DNA of 64,000 nucleotides from Rhizobium vallis (GCF_003985155.1 NZ_ML133687.1:1-64000); one strand, 5' to 3'; counted from the first letter of the stretch, positions 15,845 through 24,397 are shown. Notes: a model not told the origin generated them from the letters alone. Made by a program: numbers and translations.

Positions 15845-16309
15845 TCACGCGGCCTTCGTTACCTTGTCGATCGGATGCTGCGAACGGAAACCGACGGCAA
15901 GCCGGTTCCAGATGTTGATCGCGCCGATCGCCACCGTAATCTCAGTCATCTCCTTCTCGGAGAAATGCACCTTCAGCGCTTCGTAGTCGGCATCCGGCGC
16001 GCCGGTTTTGGCGATATTCGTGACGGCGTCGACCCAGCCGAGCAGGGCGCGTTCGCGGGCGTCATAGACCGGCGATTCCCGCCAGACGCACATCAGGTTG
16101 ATCCATTGTTCGCTGAGCCCATCATGGCGGGCTTCCTTCACATGCATGTCGACGCAATAGGCGCAGCCGTTGATTTGCGAAGCGCGAAGTTTGATCAGGT
16201 GGATGAAGCGGCGCTCCAGCCCGGAGGACTGGACATATTGCTCGAGTGCGGCGACCGCCTTGTAGGCGTCAGGGGCGGCTTTGGCGAAGTTGAAACGTGG
16301 TTGCATCAT
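15845..16309 (-). CDS. AhpD-like carboxymuconolactone decarboxylase family protein
   Basis: This encodes a 154-residue AhpD-fold protein. The redox motif is SQINGCAYCVDMHVKEARHD, with the Cys-x-x-Cys plus downstream His that make up the peroxidatic and proton-relay site of alkylhydroperoxidase AhpD proteins. The C-terminal VAIGAINIWNRLAVGFR is the conserved second half. The expected role is thiol-dependent peroxide or reactive-species detoxification. It lies 19 bases downstream of the Rrf2 regulator on the same strand, so the regulator probably senses the stress this enzyme relieves. A strong AAGGAG precedes the ATG. Confidence 0.9.
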   Translation of the reverse strand: MMQPRFNFAKAAPDAYKAVAALEQYVQSSGLERRFIHLIKLRASQINGCAYCVDMHVKEARHDGLSEQWINLMCVWRESPVYDARERALLGWVDAVTNIAKTGAPDADYEALKVHFSEKEMTEITVAIGAINIWNRLAVGFRSQHPIDKVTKAA

Positions 16310-16328
16310 CTTTCTCCTTGGTTAGGGC

Positions 16329-16829
16329 TCAGCGAGCCGTCTTACGTTCGTGGATTTCGAGGAAAGCGCAGCCTCGGGCTGCGATCGATCCGTCGTCGAG
16401 AGCATTCAGTTCGATGCCGAGATCGGCGATGCTCGTCTTGGCGAGTTCCGCCCGGTACACCCGTTCGGCTCGGAGCATCGCCGCGCTGATGTTGCAGGGC
16501 TTGGCGAAGAAGTGATCGGAGACCGGATTCGGCCCGCGCTGGCGTATTTCGGCGCAGCGGAAAGCCGGTGCCGGCCCCTCGACTGCGAGCAGGATGTCGA
16601 GCAGCGAAATCTCCCCCGACGCCTTCGCAAGCCGATAGCCGCCCTTCGGCCCTGGCACGGTATCGAGGATGCCGGCGCCCGAGAGCGCCTGTAGATGCTT
16701 GAGCAGGTAGCTTGTCGAGACGCCGTGGAATTCTGCCAGTGCCGCTGCCGAAAGCACGCCGCCTTCAGAGAGGCCGGCAAGCATCGCGACGCTGTGAATG
16801 GCCTGCTCGACCCCATCGCTCATTTTCAT
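16329..16829 (-). CDS. Rrf2-family transcriptional regulator
   Basis: The 166-residue protein has the Rrf2 winged helix: AIHSVAMLAGLSEGGVLSAA, then ALAEFHGVSTSYLLKHLQAL, then GAGILDTVPGPKGGYRLAKA. C-terminal cysteines lie in FRCAEIRQRG, KPCNISAAM and ARGCAFLEI, spaced in a way that could bind an Fe-S cluster or act as thiol sensors. Rrf2 proteins include IscR and NsrR. The start at 16829 (MKMSDGV) has GAGGAGGTG upstream. A 19-bp near-palindrome 20 bases upstream (16850-16868) is a candidate autoregulatory site. It forms an operon with the AhpD-like gene. Confidence 0.9.
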   Translation of the reverse strand: MKMSDGVEQAIHSVAMLAGLSEGGVLSAAALAEFHGVSTSYLLKHLQALSGAGILDTVPGPKGGYRLAKASGEISLLDILLAVEGPAPAFRCAEIRQRGPNPVSDHFFAKPCNISAAMLRAERVYRAELAKTSIADLGIELNALDDGSIAARGCAFLEIHERKTAR

Positions 16830-16849
16830 CGAAGACACCTCCTCAATTC

Positions 16850-16868
16850 GTGGATAAAAAATATCTAC
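16850..16868. promoter_or_regulatory. Candidate Rrf2 operator
   Basis: GTGGATA (16850-16856) and TATCTAC (16862-16868) form an imperfect inverted repeat (one mismatch) around AAAAA; one more base pair (C/G) extends it on each side. It lies just upstream of the Rrf2 start, where an autoregulator would bind. This is inference from symmetry and position only. Confidence 0.45.
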
Positions 16869-16926
16869 GATTATCGCTTCTGTCAACCACTCTTCTTTTT
16901 CTCCCGCATTTCACTACTTTCAAGGC

Positions 16927-19437
16927 GTGGACCAGATCGATTCCGAAGCCCGCGCCTTGCTGCCTGCCGCCTTTGCCCGCTGGTTTGCGGAAAAGGGGTG
17001 GCGCCCGCGCGCCCATCAGCTGGAACTGCTCGCCCGCGCCGAAGCCGGCGAAAGCACGCTGCTGATTGCGCCGACCGGCGCCGGCAAGACGCTCGCTGGC
17101 TTCCTGCCCTCTCTGACTGATCTTACCCGCCGCGGGCGGATTCCGCCCGGCTCCGCCTTCACCGGCATCCACACGCTCTACGTGTCGCCGCTGAAAGCGC
17201 TTGCCATCGATATCGAGCGCAATCTGATGAAACCGGTCGAGGAGATGGGCCTGCCCGTCACCGTCGAAAACCGTACCGGCGACACACCGAATGCCAAGCG
17301 CCAGCGTCAGAAACTCAACCCGCCGGATATTCTGCTGACGACGCCTGAGCAGGTCGCGCTGCTTCTGGCGAACCGCGAGGCCGAGCGCTTCTTCAAGGAT
17401 TTGAAATATGTCGTCCTCGACGAGTTGCATTCGCTCGTCACCTCCAAGCGCGGCCATATGCTTTCGCTCGGCCTTGCCCGCCTGCGCCGCCTTGCCCCTG
17501 GCCTGAAGACCATCGGCCTGTCGGCGACCGTCGCTGAGCCGATGGACCTGCAGAAATGGCTGGTCGAACAGGAGGAGGGGAGTGAACATCACGCCGGCCT
17601 CGTCGTCGTCGAAGGCGGCGCCAAGCCCGAGATTTCAATCCTTTCAACCGAAGAGCACATTCCCTGGGCTGGCCATGCCGCCCGATACGCCATTCCCGAT
17701 GTTTACAGGCAGCTCCTCGAACACCGCACGACGCTGCTCTTCGTCAACACCCGCAGCCAGGCCGAAATGCTCTTTCAGGCGCTCTGGACGATCAATGACG
17801 ACAACCTGCCGATTGCGCTCCACCATGGCTCGCTCGATGTCGCCCAGCGCCGCAAGGTCGAGGCGGCGATGGCCGAAAACCGGCTACGTGCGGTCGTCGC
17901 CACATCCACGCTCGATCTCGGCATCGACTGGGGCGATGTCGATCTCGTCATTCATGTCGGCGCGCCGAAGGGCGCCTCGCGGCTTGCCCAGCGCATCGGC
18001 CGCGCCAACCACCGCATGGACGAGCCGTCGAAGGCGATCCTCGTGCCGGCCAACCGTTTCGAGGTCATGGAGTGCCAGGCGGCCCTCGACGCCAACTATA
18101 TCGGCGCGCAGGACACCCCGCCGGTTGGTCGCGGGGCGCTCGACGTGCTTGCCCAGCATGTGCTCGGCATGGCCTGCGCCGAGCCTTTCGACATGCTCGA
18201 ACTCTACGACGAGGTGACCAGTGCCTTGCCCTATGCCGATCTCACCTGGGAGACCTTCGAGCGCATCGTCGATTTCGTCGCGACCGGCGGTTATGCGCTC
18301 AGGACCTACGAGCGTTATGCCCGCATCCGCAAGACCAAGGAGGGCCGCTGGCGCGTCTCCAATCCTGCGGTCGCCCAGCAATATCGCCTCAACCTCGGCA
18401 CCATCGTCGAAAGCCCGATGTTGAATATCCGCATGGTCAAGCGCGGTGAGGGCGGCAGGATCGGCCGTGGCGGCGCCACGCTTGGAAAGGTCGAGGAATA
18501 TTTCCTCGAGCAGATGTCGCCGGGCGATACCTTCGTCTTCTCCGGCAAGGTGCTGCGCTTCGAGGGCATTCGTGAAAACGAATGTCTCGCCTCTCAGGCC
18601 TTTTCGCTCGATCCGAAAATCCCATCCTATGCCGGCGGCAAGTTTCCGCTCTCGACCTATCTGGCCGAGCAGGTGCGGGCGATGATCGCCGATCCCGACC
18701 GCCGGCGCCGCCTACCGGATCAGGTGCGCGACTGGCTGTCGCTGCAGAACGACAAGTCGATGCTGCCAAAGCGCGACGAATTCCTGATCGAAACCTTCCC
18801 GCGCGGCAGCCGCGGCTATATGGTCGCCTATCCCTTCGAAGGCCGTCTCGCCCACCAGACGCTCGGCATGCTGCTGACCCGCCGGCTGGAGCGGACGGGC
18901 GCCAAGCCGCTCGGTTTTGTCGCCACGGACTATTCGCTGGCCATCTGGGGCCTTGAGGATATGGGGCTAATGATCGGCAACGGCCGCCTCAGCCTCTCCG
19001 AACTCTTCGACGAAGACATGCTCGGTGACGATCTCGAAGCCTGGCTCGACGAATCCTTCCTGCTGAAGCGCACTTTCCGCAATTGCGCCGTGATTGCAGG
19101 CTTGATCGAGCGCCGCCATCCGGGCAAGGAAAAGAGCGGCCGCCAGATCACCGTCTCCGCCGACCTGATCTATGACGTGCTGCGCAGCCACGAGCCGGAT
19201 CACATCCTCCTGCAGGCAACCCGGCAGGATGCGGCGACGGGACTTTTGGATATTGGCCGTCTTGGCGATATGCTGAAGCGAATCAAGGGCCACATCACCC
19301 ACCGCGCTCTCGACCATATTTCCCCGCTCGCCGTGCCGGTGATGCTGGAAATCGGACGCGAGGCGGTGCCGGGCGAGGCCCATGATGCGCTGCTTGCCGA
19401 AGCGGCGGACGATCTGATCGCCGAAGCTCTGGCATGA
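16927..19437 (+). CDS. Ligase-associated DNA damage response DExH-box helicase (Lhr-like)
   Basis: This encodes an 836-residue superfamily 2 helicase. Motif I is APTGAGKTLAGFLPSL (about residue 45), motif II is VVLDELHSL (DELH, about 165), motif III-type SATVAEP follows, and motif VI is LAQRIGRANHRMD (about 355). Downstream are the winged-helix and Lhr-type C-terminal regions. The length fits the alphaproteobacterial 'ligase-associated' Lhr branch, which pairs with the phosphoesterase PdeM and, in many genomes, an ATP-dependent DNA ligase and an exonuclease. Here pdeM follows after 21 bases, but no ligase or exonuclease is nearby. The start codon is GTG. Confidence 0.93.
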   Translation: MDQIDSEARALLPAAFARWFAEKGWRPRAHQLELLARAEAGESTLLIAPTGAGKTLAGFLPSLTDLTRRGRIPPGSAFTGIHTLYVSPLKALAIDIERNLMKPVEEMGLPVTVENRTGDTPNAKRQRQKLNPPDILLTTPEQVALLLANREAERFFKDLKYVVLDELHSLVTSKRGHMLSLGLARLRRLAPGLKTIGLSATVAEPMDLQKWLVEQEEGSEHHAGLVVVEGGAKPEISILSTEEHIPWAGHAARYAIPDVYRQLLEHRTTLLFVNTRSQAEMLFQALWTINDDNLPIALHHGSLDVAQRRKVEAAMAENRLRAVVATSTLDLGIDWGDVDLVIHVGAPKGASRLAQRIGRANHRMDEPSKAILVPANRFEVMECQAALDANYIGAQDTPPVGRGALDVLAQHVLGMACAEPFDMLELYDEVTSALPYADLTWETFERIVDFVATGGYALRTYERYARIRKTKEGRWRVSNPAVAQQYRLNLGTIVESPMLNIRMVKRGEGGRIGRGGATLGKVEEYFLEQMSPGDTFVFSGKVLRFEGIRENECLASQAFSLDPKIPSYAGGKFPLSTYLAEQVRAMIADPDRRRRLPDQVRDWLSLQNDKSMLPKRDEFLIETFPRGSRGYMVAYPFEGRLAHQTLGMLLTRRLERTGAKPLGFVATDYSLAIWGLEDMGLMIGNGRLSLSELFDEDMLGDDLEAWLDESFLLKRTFRNCAVIAGLIERRHPGKEKSGRQITVSADLIYDVLRSHEPDHILLQATRQDAATGLLDIGRLGDMLKRIKGHITHRALDHISPLAVPVMLEIGREAVPGEAHDALLAEAADDLIAEALA

Positions 19438-19458
19438 GACGACTGGGAAAAGACGACA

Positions 19459-20187
19459 GTGATAAACCGCCTGGCGCTGGCGCGCGATATTTCAGGACCT
19501 GACGCGATACCGGGCATCGAGACATCGGTGAACGGTATTGCCGCCGTCTGCGATCCGCTCGGCGCTCTCTATCTGCCGGATGCCGGCCTGCTCGTCGTCT
19601 CCGACCTGCATCTGGAAAAGGGCGCGGCCTTTGCCCGCCGCGGCATGATGCTGCCGCCTTACGATACGCTGGCGACGCTGACCGTCCTTGACGCTGTCAT
19701 CTCACGCTATGATCCGAAGCTCGTCGTCTCGCTCGGTGACAATTTCCACGACCGCGTCGGTTCGAAGCATCTGCCGGAGAATTTCCGCGCACTGATCATC
19801 GCGATGGCGCGCGGCCGGGAATGGATCTGGATCAACGGCAACCATGACCCTGACGGCATCGTCGACCTGCCGGGCGCTTCTGCCGACGAAATGCACTATG
19901 CCGGCCTGACTTTCCGCCACGAGCCGAAGAACGGCTTACAGAGCGGCGAAATCGCCGGCCACCTGCACCCGTCGGCGACCGTGCGCCGGCGCGAAAGATC
20001 CATCCGCCGCCCCTGCTTTGCCACCGACGGCGCCCGCCTTCTCATGCCGGCCTTCGGCGTCATGAGCGGTGGTCTGGATCTTGGCCATCAGGCGATGAAG
20101 GGCCTGTTCGACAAATCTTCGCTGGTGGCGCATCTTTTGGGGCGGGATCGGATCTATTCAGTCCGGTACGGGAATTTGCGCGGATAG
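19459..20187 (+). CDS. pdeM: Ligase-associated metallophosphoesterase PdeM
   Basis: The 242-residue protein is a calcineurin-like phosphoesterase. Metal-binding motifs are LLVVSDLHLEKGAAFAR (D-x-H), VVSLGDNFHDRVG (GDxxHD), WINGNHDPDG (GNHD), and EIAGHLHPSATV (GHxHP). This set matches PdeM, the nuclease/phosphoesterase paired with the Lhr-like helicase. The products are thought to act together in processing DNA ends during repair. The GTG start is 21 bases after the helicase stop, consistent with one transcript. Confidence 0.92.
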   Translation: MINRLALARDISGPDAIPGIETSVNGIAAVCDPLGALYLPDAGLLVVSDLHLEKGAAFARRGMMLPPYDTLATLTVLDAVISRYDPKLVVSLGDNFHDRVGSKHLPENFRALIIAMARGREWIWINGNHDPDGIVDLPGASADEMHYAGLTFRHEPKNGLQSGEIAGHLHPSATVRRRERSIRRPCFATDGARLLMPAFGVMSGGLDLGHQAMKGLFDKSSLVAHLLGRDRIYSVRYGNLRG

Positions 20188-20228
20188 CGCCTGCCAATTC
20201 GAGGGCACGCCTGGCACGCCCTTGAACC

Positions 20229-20810
20229 TCAATTACACCCCTGCAACTGCTGCTGATAGGTCCCCGCCATCCGCGCGAACCGTTGTGCCGTCTGCTGCAA
20301 CTGGCCATTCGAGCGCCAGTCGCCACGCTTGTATCCGGTCGGCCCGGAATAATAGGCAAGATAGAGATTATAGGCATCGTTCAGCGGAATGCCGGTCTCG
20401 GCGCTGTTCTGGTAGTGATACCAGCCGATGAAATCGATCGCGTCGGAAAAGTTCGTCCGTCGCGCGGCCCAATTCCCCGTCTGCGACTGATAGTGATCCC
20501 AGGTCCCGTCGAGCGCCTGTGAATAACCGTAGGCCGTCGAGGGCCGGGTCCAGGGAATGAAGCCGAACAGCCTGGTGCGCGGCGGCCGCGCATAGGGCTG
20601 GAAGCCGGATTCGGTGTACATCGTCGCCATCAGGATCGGCACCGGCACGCCATACTTCTTCTCTGTCCGCTCGGCGGCACGCTGCCAGCTGGAGAAGAGC
20701 CCGTCGCGCTCATCAAAGACGGCGCAAATGTTCCGCGTCTGCTTCGGCGCCGTCGCGCAGCCGGCAAGTAGCGCCAGCCCCACGGCCGTCAAAACGATAC
20801 GAGTACGCAT
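20229..20810 (-). CDS. Lytic transglycosylase SLT-domain lipoprotein
   Basis: This encodes 193 residues. The signal peptide MRTRIVLTAVGLALLAGC ends in a lipobox, so the protein should be anchored in a membrane through Cys18 and face the periplasm. The domain is SLT-like (lysozyme-like transglycosylase): VPVPILMATMYTESGFQPYA has the catalytic Glu in TES, then TAYGYSQALDGTWDHYQ and NLYLAYYSGPTGYKRGDW. It would cleave peptidoglycan glycan strands, yielding 1,6-anhydro ends. It is monocistronic with a weak but adequate Shine-Dalgarno. It converges on pdeM. Confidence 0.9.
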   Translation of the reverse strand: MRTRIVLTAVGLALLAGCATAPKQTRNICAVFDERDGLFSSWQRAAERTEKKYGVPVPILMATMYTESGFQPYARPPRTRLFGFIPWTRPSTAYGYSQALDGTWDHYQSQTGNWAARRTNFSDAIDFIGWYHYQNSAETGIPLNDAYNLYLAYYSGPTGYKRGDWRSNGQLQQTAQRFARMAGTYQQQLQGCN

Positions 20811-20968
20811 GACAAAACCTCTCGTTTCCGAGAGATTACTAACTCGTAAATGTTAAAAACCGGTTTTTAGTCGAATGCGAACCATCCCTCGGATGTTTCC
20901 TTGTGCGGAGAGGGGATGATGCAGGGCGGCCATGGACGTGGCCACGGATCATTCCATGATCTCAGATG

Positions 20969-21526
20969 CTATGTCCTGACGGGCTCGTAGCGCAGGATTA
21001 CCGCGCCGCTTCCCGTTGCCGAGGATTCGATGAGCTTCAGCGGCACCTGGCGCTCTCCGGACTTGAAGAGCGGGTTGCCGCCGCCGAGGATTACCGGCAC
21101 GACGCAGACCCTGATTTCATCGATGAGGCCTGCTTTCAGCAGGCTGTCGGCAAGCTCGGCGCTGCCGAAGATGAAGATCGTCTTGCCGCTTTCCTGCTTC
21201 AGCTTCATCAATTCGGGGATCGGATCGCTGACGATGCGAGCATTATTCCAGCCGGGATCGGTCATCGTTCGCGATACGGCAATCTTGGCGATGCCGTTCA
21301 TATAGCCCTTGATCTTATCTTCGCTCTCGGCCGTCGGCCAGTAGGATGCCATGCCCTCATAGGTCTTGCGGCCGAAGACCAGCAGATCGCCTTCCTCGCC
21401 GAATTGCTCGGCATAGCGGTGCAGCTCCGGTCCCCAGGCATAATTGTGGAAGTCGATATCCCAGGGCTTCATCCCTTCGAAATAGCCGTCGAGCGTCATC
21501 AGATTCCAGACAACAAGCTTTCTCAT
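20969..21526 (-). CDS. Dihydrofolate-reductase-fold (RibD C-terminal) reductase family protein
   Basis: The 185-residue protein has the RibD_C/DHFR fold. It starts MRKLVVWNLMTLDGYFEGMK, the standard first strand, with LLVFGRKTYEGMASYWP as the NADPH loop and IFIFGSAELADSLLKAGLID as the second nucleotide-binding region. The C-terminus is VCVVPVILGGGNPLFKSGER. The substrate is unknown; family members reduce pterin- or flavin-like compounds or are uncharacterised. GGAGGAGG precedes the ATG. A degraded copy of the C-terminal part of such a gene is found at 63507-63650. Confidence 0.88.
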   Translation of the reverse strand: MRKLVVWNLMTLDGYFEGMKPWDIDFHNYAWGPELHRYAEQFGEEGDLLVFGRKTYEGMASYWPTAESEDKIKGYMNGIAKIAVSRTMTDPGWNNARIVSDPIPELMKLKQESGKTIFIFGSAELADSLLKAGLIDEIRVCVVPVILGGGNPLFKSGERQVPLKLIESSATGSGAVILRYEPVRT

Positions 21527-21659
21527 TCCGTCCTCCTCCAGCGTCTTGTGTTAACTGATTGCATCAAGAAACCGGTTCTGCCTATTCAATCCGATAGCAA
21601 TATGCAAGCGGTTTTGGCGGCTTGTGTGTCTAAAGTCCAGTACGCGCCCTTGACCGTTC

Positions 21660-21700
21660 TAGGTCGATTGTCCTAATGAGTTCTTAGGTCAAATGTCCTA
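21660..21700. promoter_or_regulatory. Tandem TetR-type operators upstream of TetR-YciI
   Basis: Two 16-bp sites TAGGTCGATTGTCCTA (21660-21675) and TAGGTCAAATGTCCTA (21685-21700) differ at two positions and are each imperfect palindromes (TAGGwCA...TGTCCTA). Their centres are 25 bp apart. They lie 45-85 bases upstream of the TetR start, a typical autoregulatory position. Confidence 0.65.
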
Positions 21701-21744
21701 CGTGCTTGCCGCTGGCGCTTGGCGAACAGACAAGGAGGAATGAA

Positions 21745-22353
21745 TTGGTTGCTGCAACCACGCGACTGCAGATTGTCGAAGCCGCCGACAGGCTTTTCTA
21801 CGAGAGAGGCTTTGAGGCGACGTCCTTTGCCGACATTGCTGCCGTGGTCGAATTGTCTCGAGGTAACTTTTACTACCACTTCCGGACGAAGGACGAGCTT
21901 CTCGATGCAGTGATCACGCATCGTCTTGCTAGGACCAAATCAATGCTCGATGTATGGGAGGCCAAATCCGAGGCTCCTGCGGAGCGAATTCTCAGTTTCG
22001 TCCAGCTCCTCATCGTGAACCAGGCAAAAATCATGGCTTATGGTTGCCCGGTTGGTACCCTCTGTAACGAGCTCGCTAAGCTTGATCACATCGCCAGGGG
22101 TCGGGCCGCCGAGATTTTCAATCTGTTTCGCCATTGGCTCTCGCATCAATTCGTTGCGGTCGGCCGAGAGGCTGATGCCGATGGGCTGGCCATGCATGTT
22201 CTGATGTGGAGTCAGGGCGTTGCTGCACTCGCCGCCGCATATCGCGACGAAACCTTCATTCACCGCGAGGTGGAAAACATCTCCGCTTGGCTGGCAGCAC
22301 AGCAGCCCGAACCGCCCGCTTTTCCCGAAATCGTTCCTGTTCAGCAATCCTAA
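21745..22353 (+). CDS. TetR/AcrR-family transcriptional regulator
   Basis: This encodes 202 residues. The HTH is RLQIVEAADRLFYERGFEAT, then SFADIAAVVELSRGNFYYHF and RTKDELLDAVI, the classic TetR N-terminus. The C-terminal ligand domain begins around residue 75; YGCPVGTLCNELAKLDH is a pattern shared by regulators of the YcdC/TetR_C branch that respond to electrophiles or quinones. The TTG start at 21745 is chosen because AAGGAGGA lies 6-12 bases upstream; an in-frame TTG at 21706 would overlap the operator region. It is the first gene of a two-gene operon with a YciI-like gene. Confidence 0.88.
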   Translation: MVAATTRLQIVEAADRLFYERGFEATSFADIAAVVELSRGNFYYHFRTKDELLDAVITHRLARTKSMLDVWEAKSEAPAERILSFVQLLIVNQAKIMAYGCPVGTLCNELAKLDHIARGRAAEIFNLFRHWLSHQFVAVGREADADGLAMHVLMWSQGVAALAAAYRDETFIHREVENISAWLAAQQPEPPAFPEIVPVQQS

Positions 22354-22364
22354 GGAGCTCCTGG

Positions 22365-22652
22365 ATGTTTTTCGTTACCCTGAAGTTCTCGGCCGGCAAG
22401 GCCAAAGCGCCTGTCCTGATGGAAGGACATAATGCTTGGATCAAGCGTGGCTTTGATGACGGAGTGTTTCTCCTCGTCGGCGGCCTTCAGCCGAGTGCGG
22501 GCGGAGCCGTCGTCGCCCACAATACCTCGCGTGCCGATCTGGAAATTCGGGTTCAGGAAGATCCTTTCGTGGCAGAAGGCGTGGTCACCGCCGATATTCA
22601 TGAAGTTGCGCCGGCTCGCATCGATGAGCGTCTCGCCTTCCTGAGGACATGA
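22365..22652 (+). CDS. YciI-like protein
   Basis: The 95-residue product starts MFFVTLKFSAGKAKAPVLME and has the YciI layout: a ferredoxin-like fold with the conserved GHNAWIKRGFDDGVFLLVGG His-x(n)-Asp region. The Asp and His are the proposed catalytic pair in YciI family dehydratases or lyases. The C-terminal half has EIRVQEDPFVAEGVVTADIH. It follows the TetR gene by 11 bases with AAGGAG upstream, so it is probably the regulator's own target. The substrate is unknown. Confidence 0.85.
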   Translation: MFFVTLKFSAGKAKAPVLMEGHNAWIKRGFDDGVFLLVGGLQPSAGGAVVAHNTSRADLEIRVQEDPFVAEGVVTADIHEVAPARIDERLAFLRT

Positions 22653-22673
22653 GACGATACCTGTGATGGCAGA

Positions 22674-23474
22674 TCAGTCCTTGCGGAAGATCAGGCTGGC
22701 GGTCCAGCCGGTGATGACGGCGAGCAGCACAGCCACGCCGCCGTAAAGGATCGGCTGCCCATGCGCCGCATCGGTGATCGTCTGCTCGATGCCGGTTTTG
22801 ATAACCCGCAGCGGCAACGATTTTTCGGTGACGAAATTGCCGCTCTTGAAGAGATAGGCGCGCACCGTGTGCACCCCGTTCGGAATGTTCGCCGGCAGGC
22901 GCAGGCTCGCCTTGAAGAGATTGGAGGAGACGAACCGCACGCCGGTCGGATTGCGGTCGTAAAGCGCGTCTGCCTGCTGCAGCCGCAGGAAAGCCTGGCG
23001 GAATTCGGCGAGATTGCTGCCGTCACCGACGAAGCCGACCGGGGTCAGCGGAATGTGATCGATGCCGATCCCCCGATCGGTCAGGTCAAGCGGGGTCGTC
23101 AGGTCGTCGATCCCGCGCGAACTCGACATCGAATAGGAATGTGGCACTGCTTCGAAGGTCATCGAGCGCCTGTTCACCCAGATGCCGAAGACACGTTCTT
23201 TCTTCCGCACCGTCGCATCCTCGCGCGGCCCTTCCAGCACCACGACCACATCATACTGGCCGATGGCGAGCAGCAGCTGATCGGTGTTCGACAGCGCCCC
23301 GAAGATCGTCAGGTCTGCGCCGCGGAAATCCGATGTGATGGCAATTTCGCTCGTCGATGTGCCGATCTCCAATCCTTCGCGGACGACTTCCGTCGCCTGT
23401 CCGGGCAGCCACTGCGCTCCGGCAGCCACCGGCAGCAGGCAGAGGAATGCAATGGCGGCGGCGAGCAGGCGCAT
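22674..23474 (-). CDS. TIGR02186 family membrane protein
   Basis: The 266-residue protein has a cleavable signal peptide (MRLLAAAIAFLCLLPVAAGA, then QWLPG), a large periplasmic beta-rich domain, and a single C-terminal membrane helix (ILYGGVAVLLAVITGWTASL about residues 238-260). This is the alphaproteobacterial TIGR02186 family. It commonly follows a TauE/SafE exporter, as it does here: start and stop overlap by one base (TGATG), implying translational coupling. It probably supports the exporter from the periplasmic side, but no function has been shown to my knowledge. Confidence 0.9.
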   Translation of the reverse strand: MRLLAAAIAFLCLLPVAAGAQWLPGQATEVVREGLEIGTSTSEIAITSDFRGADLTIFGALSNTDQLLLAIGQYDVVVVLEGPREDATVRKKERVFGIWVNRRSMTFEAVPHSYSMSSSRGIDDLTTPLDLTDRGIGIDHIPLTPVGFVGDGSNLAEFRQAFLRLQQADALYDRNPTGVRFVSSNLFKASLRLPANIPNGVHTVRAYLFKSGNFVTEKSLPLRVIKTGIEQTITDAAHGQPILYGGVAVLLAVITGWTASLIFRKD

Positions 23475-24397
23475 CAGTTCCCCGCTCCCATCACCACCGA
23501 ATAGACGTCGGCCGGCGTCACCACCAGTGCGATCGCAAGACGCAGGCCGACGGCGAGCACCAGCAGGCCGAGGAGCGCGCGCAGCTGCTCGCCGCGCAGC
23601 TTCTGCCCGACGCGTACGCCGTATTGTGCCCCGATCACGCCCGCCACCATCAGGATGAAGGCGAGCACGATATCGACGGAAAAATTCGTCGCTGCCTGCA
23701 CGATCGTCGTATAGGCGGTCACGAAGATGATCTGGAACAGCGAGGTGCCGACGACGACATTGGTCGGAATGCGCAAGAGATAGATCATCGCCGGCACCAT
23801 GATAAAGCCGCCGCCGACACCCATGATCGAAGTCAGGATGCCGATCGCAAAGCCGAGCGCGACGATCGGAATGACGCTGAGAAAGATCTTCGATTTCTTG
23901 AAGCGCACCTTGAGCGGCAGCTTGTGCACCCAGTGCTGGTGGCCGGGCTTGCGCGGCGCCGGCGGCTCGTTGCGCGCCGCCCGCCGCATGGCATTGATGC
24001 TTTCAAGCAGCATCAGCCCGCCGACAGTGCCGAGGAAGATGACATACATCAGCGAGATGATCAGATCGAGCTGGCCGATGGCGCGCAGCAGCGAAAAGAT
24101 CCAGATGCCGACCGTGGCGCCCGAGAGGCCGCCGATCAGCAGCACGGTGCCGAGCTTGACGTCGAGCGTGCCGCGTCGGAAATGGGTGATCGCGCCCGAT
24201 ATCGACGACGCCACTACCTGGTTGGCGCCGGTTGCGACCGCGACGACGGGAGGGACATTGTAGAAGATCAACAGCGGGGTGATAAGAAAGCCGCCGCCGA
24301 CGCCGAACATTCCTGACAGGAATCCGACGGCCGCTCCCATGCCGAGAATGATGAAGATGTTCACCGACAATTCTGCGATGGGCAGATAGATTGTCAC
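23474..24397 (-). CDS. TauE/SafE family sulfite/anion exporter
   Basis: The 307-residue inner-membrane protein has about eight membrane segments. Signature regions are GAAVGFLSGMFGVGGGFLIT near residue 22 and AIGILTSIMGVGGGFIMVPA near residue 184, the two inverted-repeat GVGGGF motifs of TauE/SafE proteins. The family exports sulfite, sulfoacetate or related organosulfonates. The start codon is GTG. The downstream gene is the TIGR02186 partner. No sulfonate catabolic genes are adjacent, so the substrate is inferred only from the family. Confidence 0.92.
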   Translation of the reverse strand: MTIYLPIAELSVNIFIILGMGAAVGFLSGMFGVGGGFLITPLLIFYNVPPVVAVATGANQVVASSISGAITHFRRGTLDVKLGTVLLIGGLSGATVGIWIFSLLRAIGQLDLIISLMYVIFLGTVGGLMLLESINAMRRAARNEPPAPRKPGHQHWVHKLPLKVRFKKSKIFLSVIPIVALGFAIGILTSIMGVGGGFIMVPAMIYLLRIPTNVVVGTSLFQIIFVTAYTTIVQAATNFSVDIVLAFILMVAGVIGAQYGVRVGQKLRGEQLRALLGLLVLAVGLRLAIALVVTPADVYSVVMGAGN

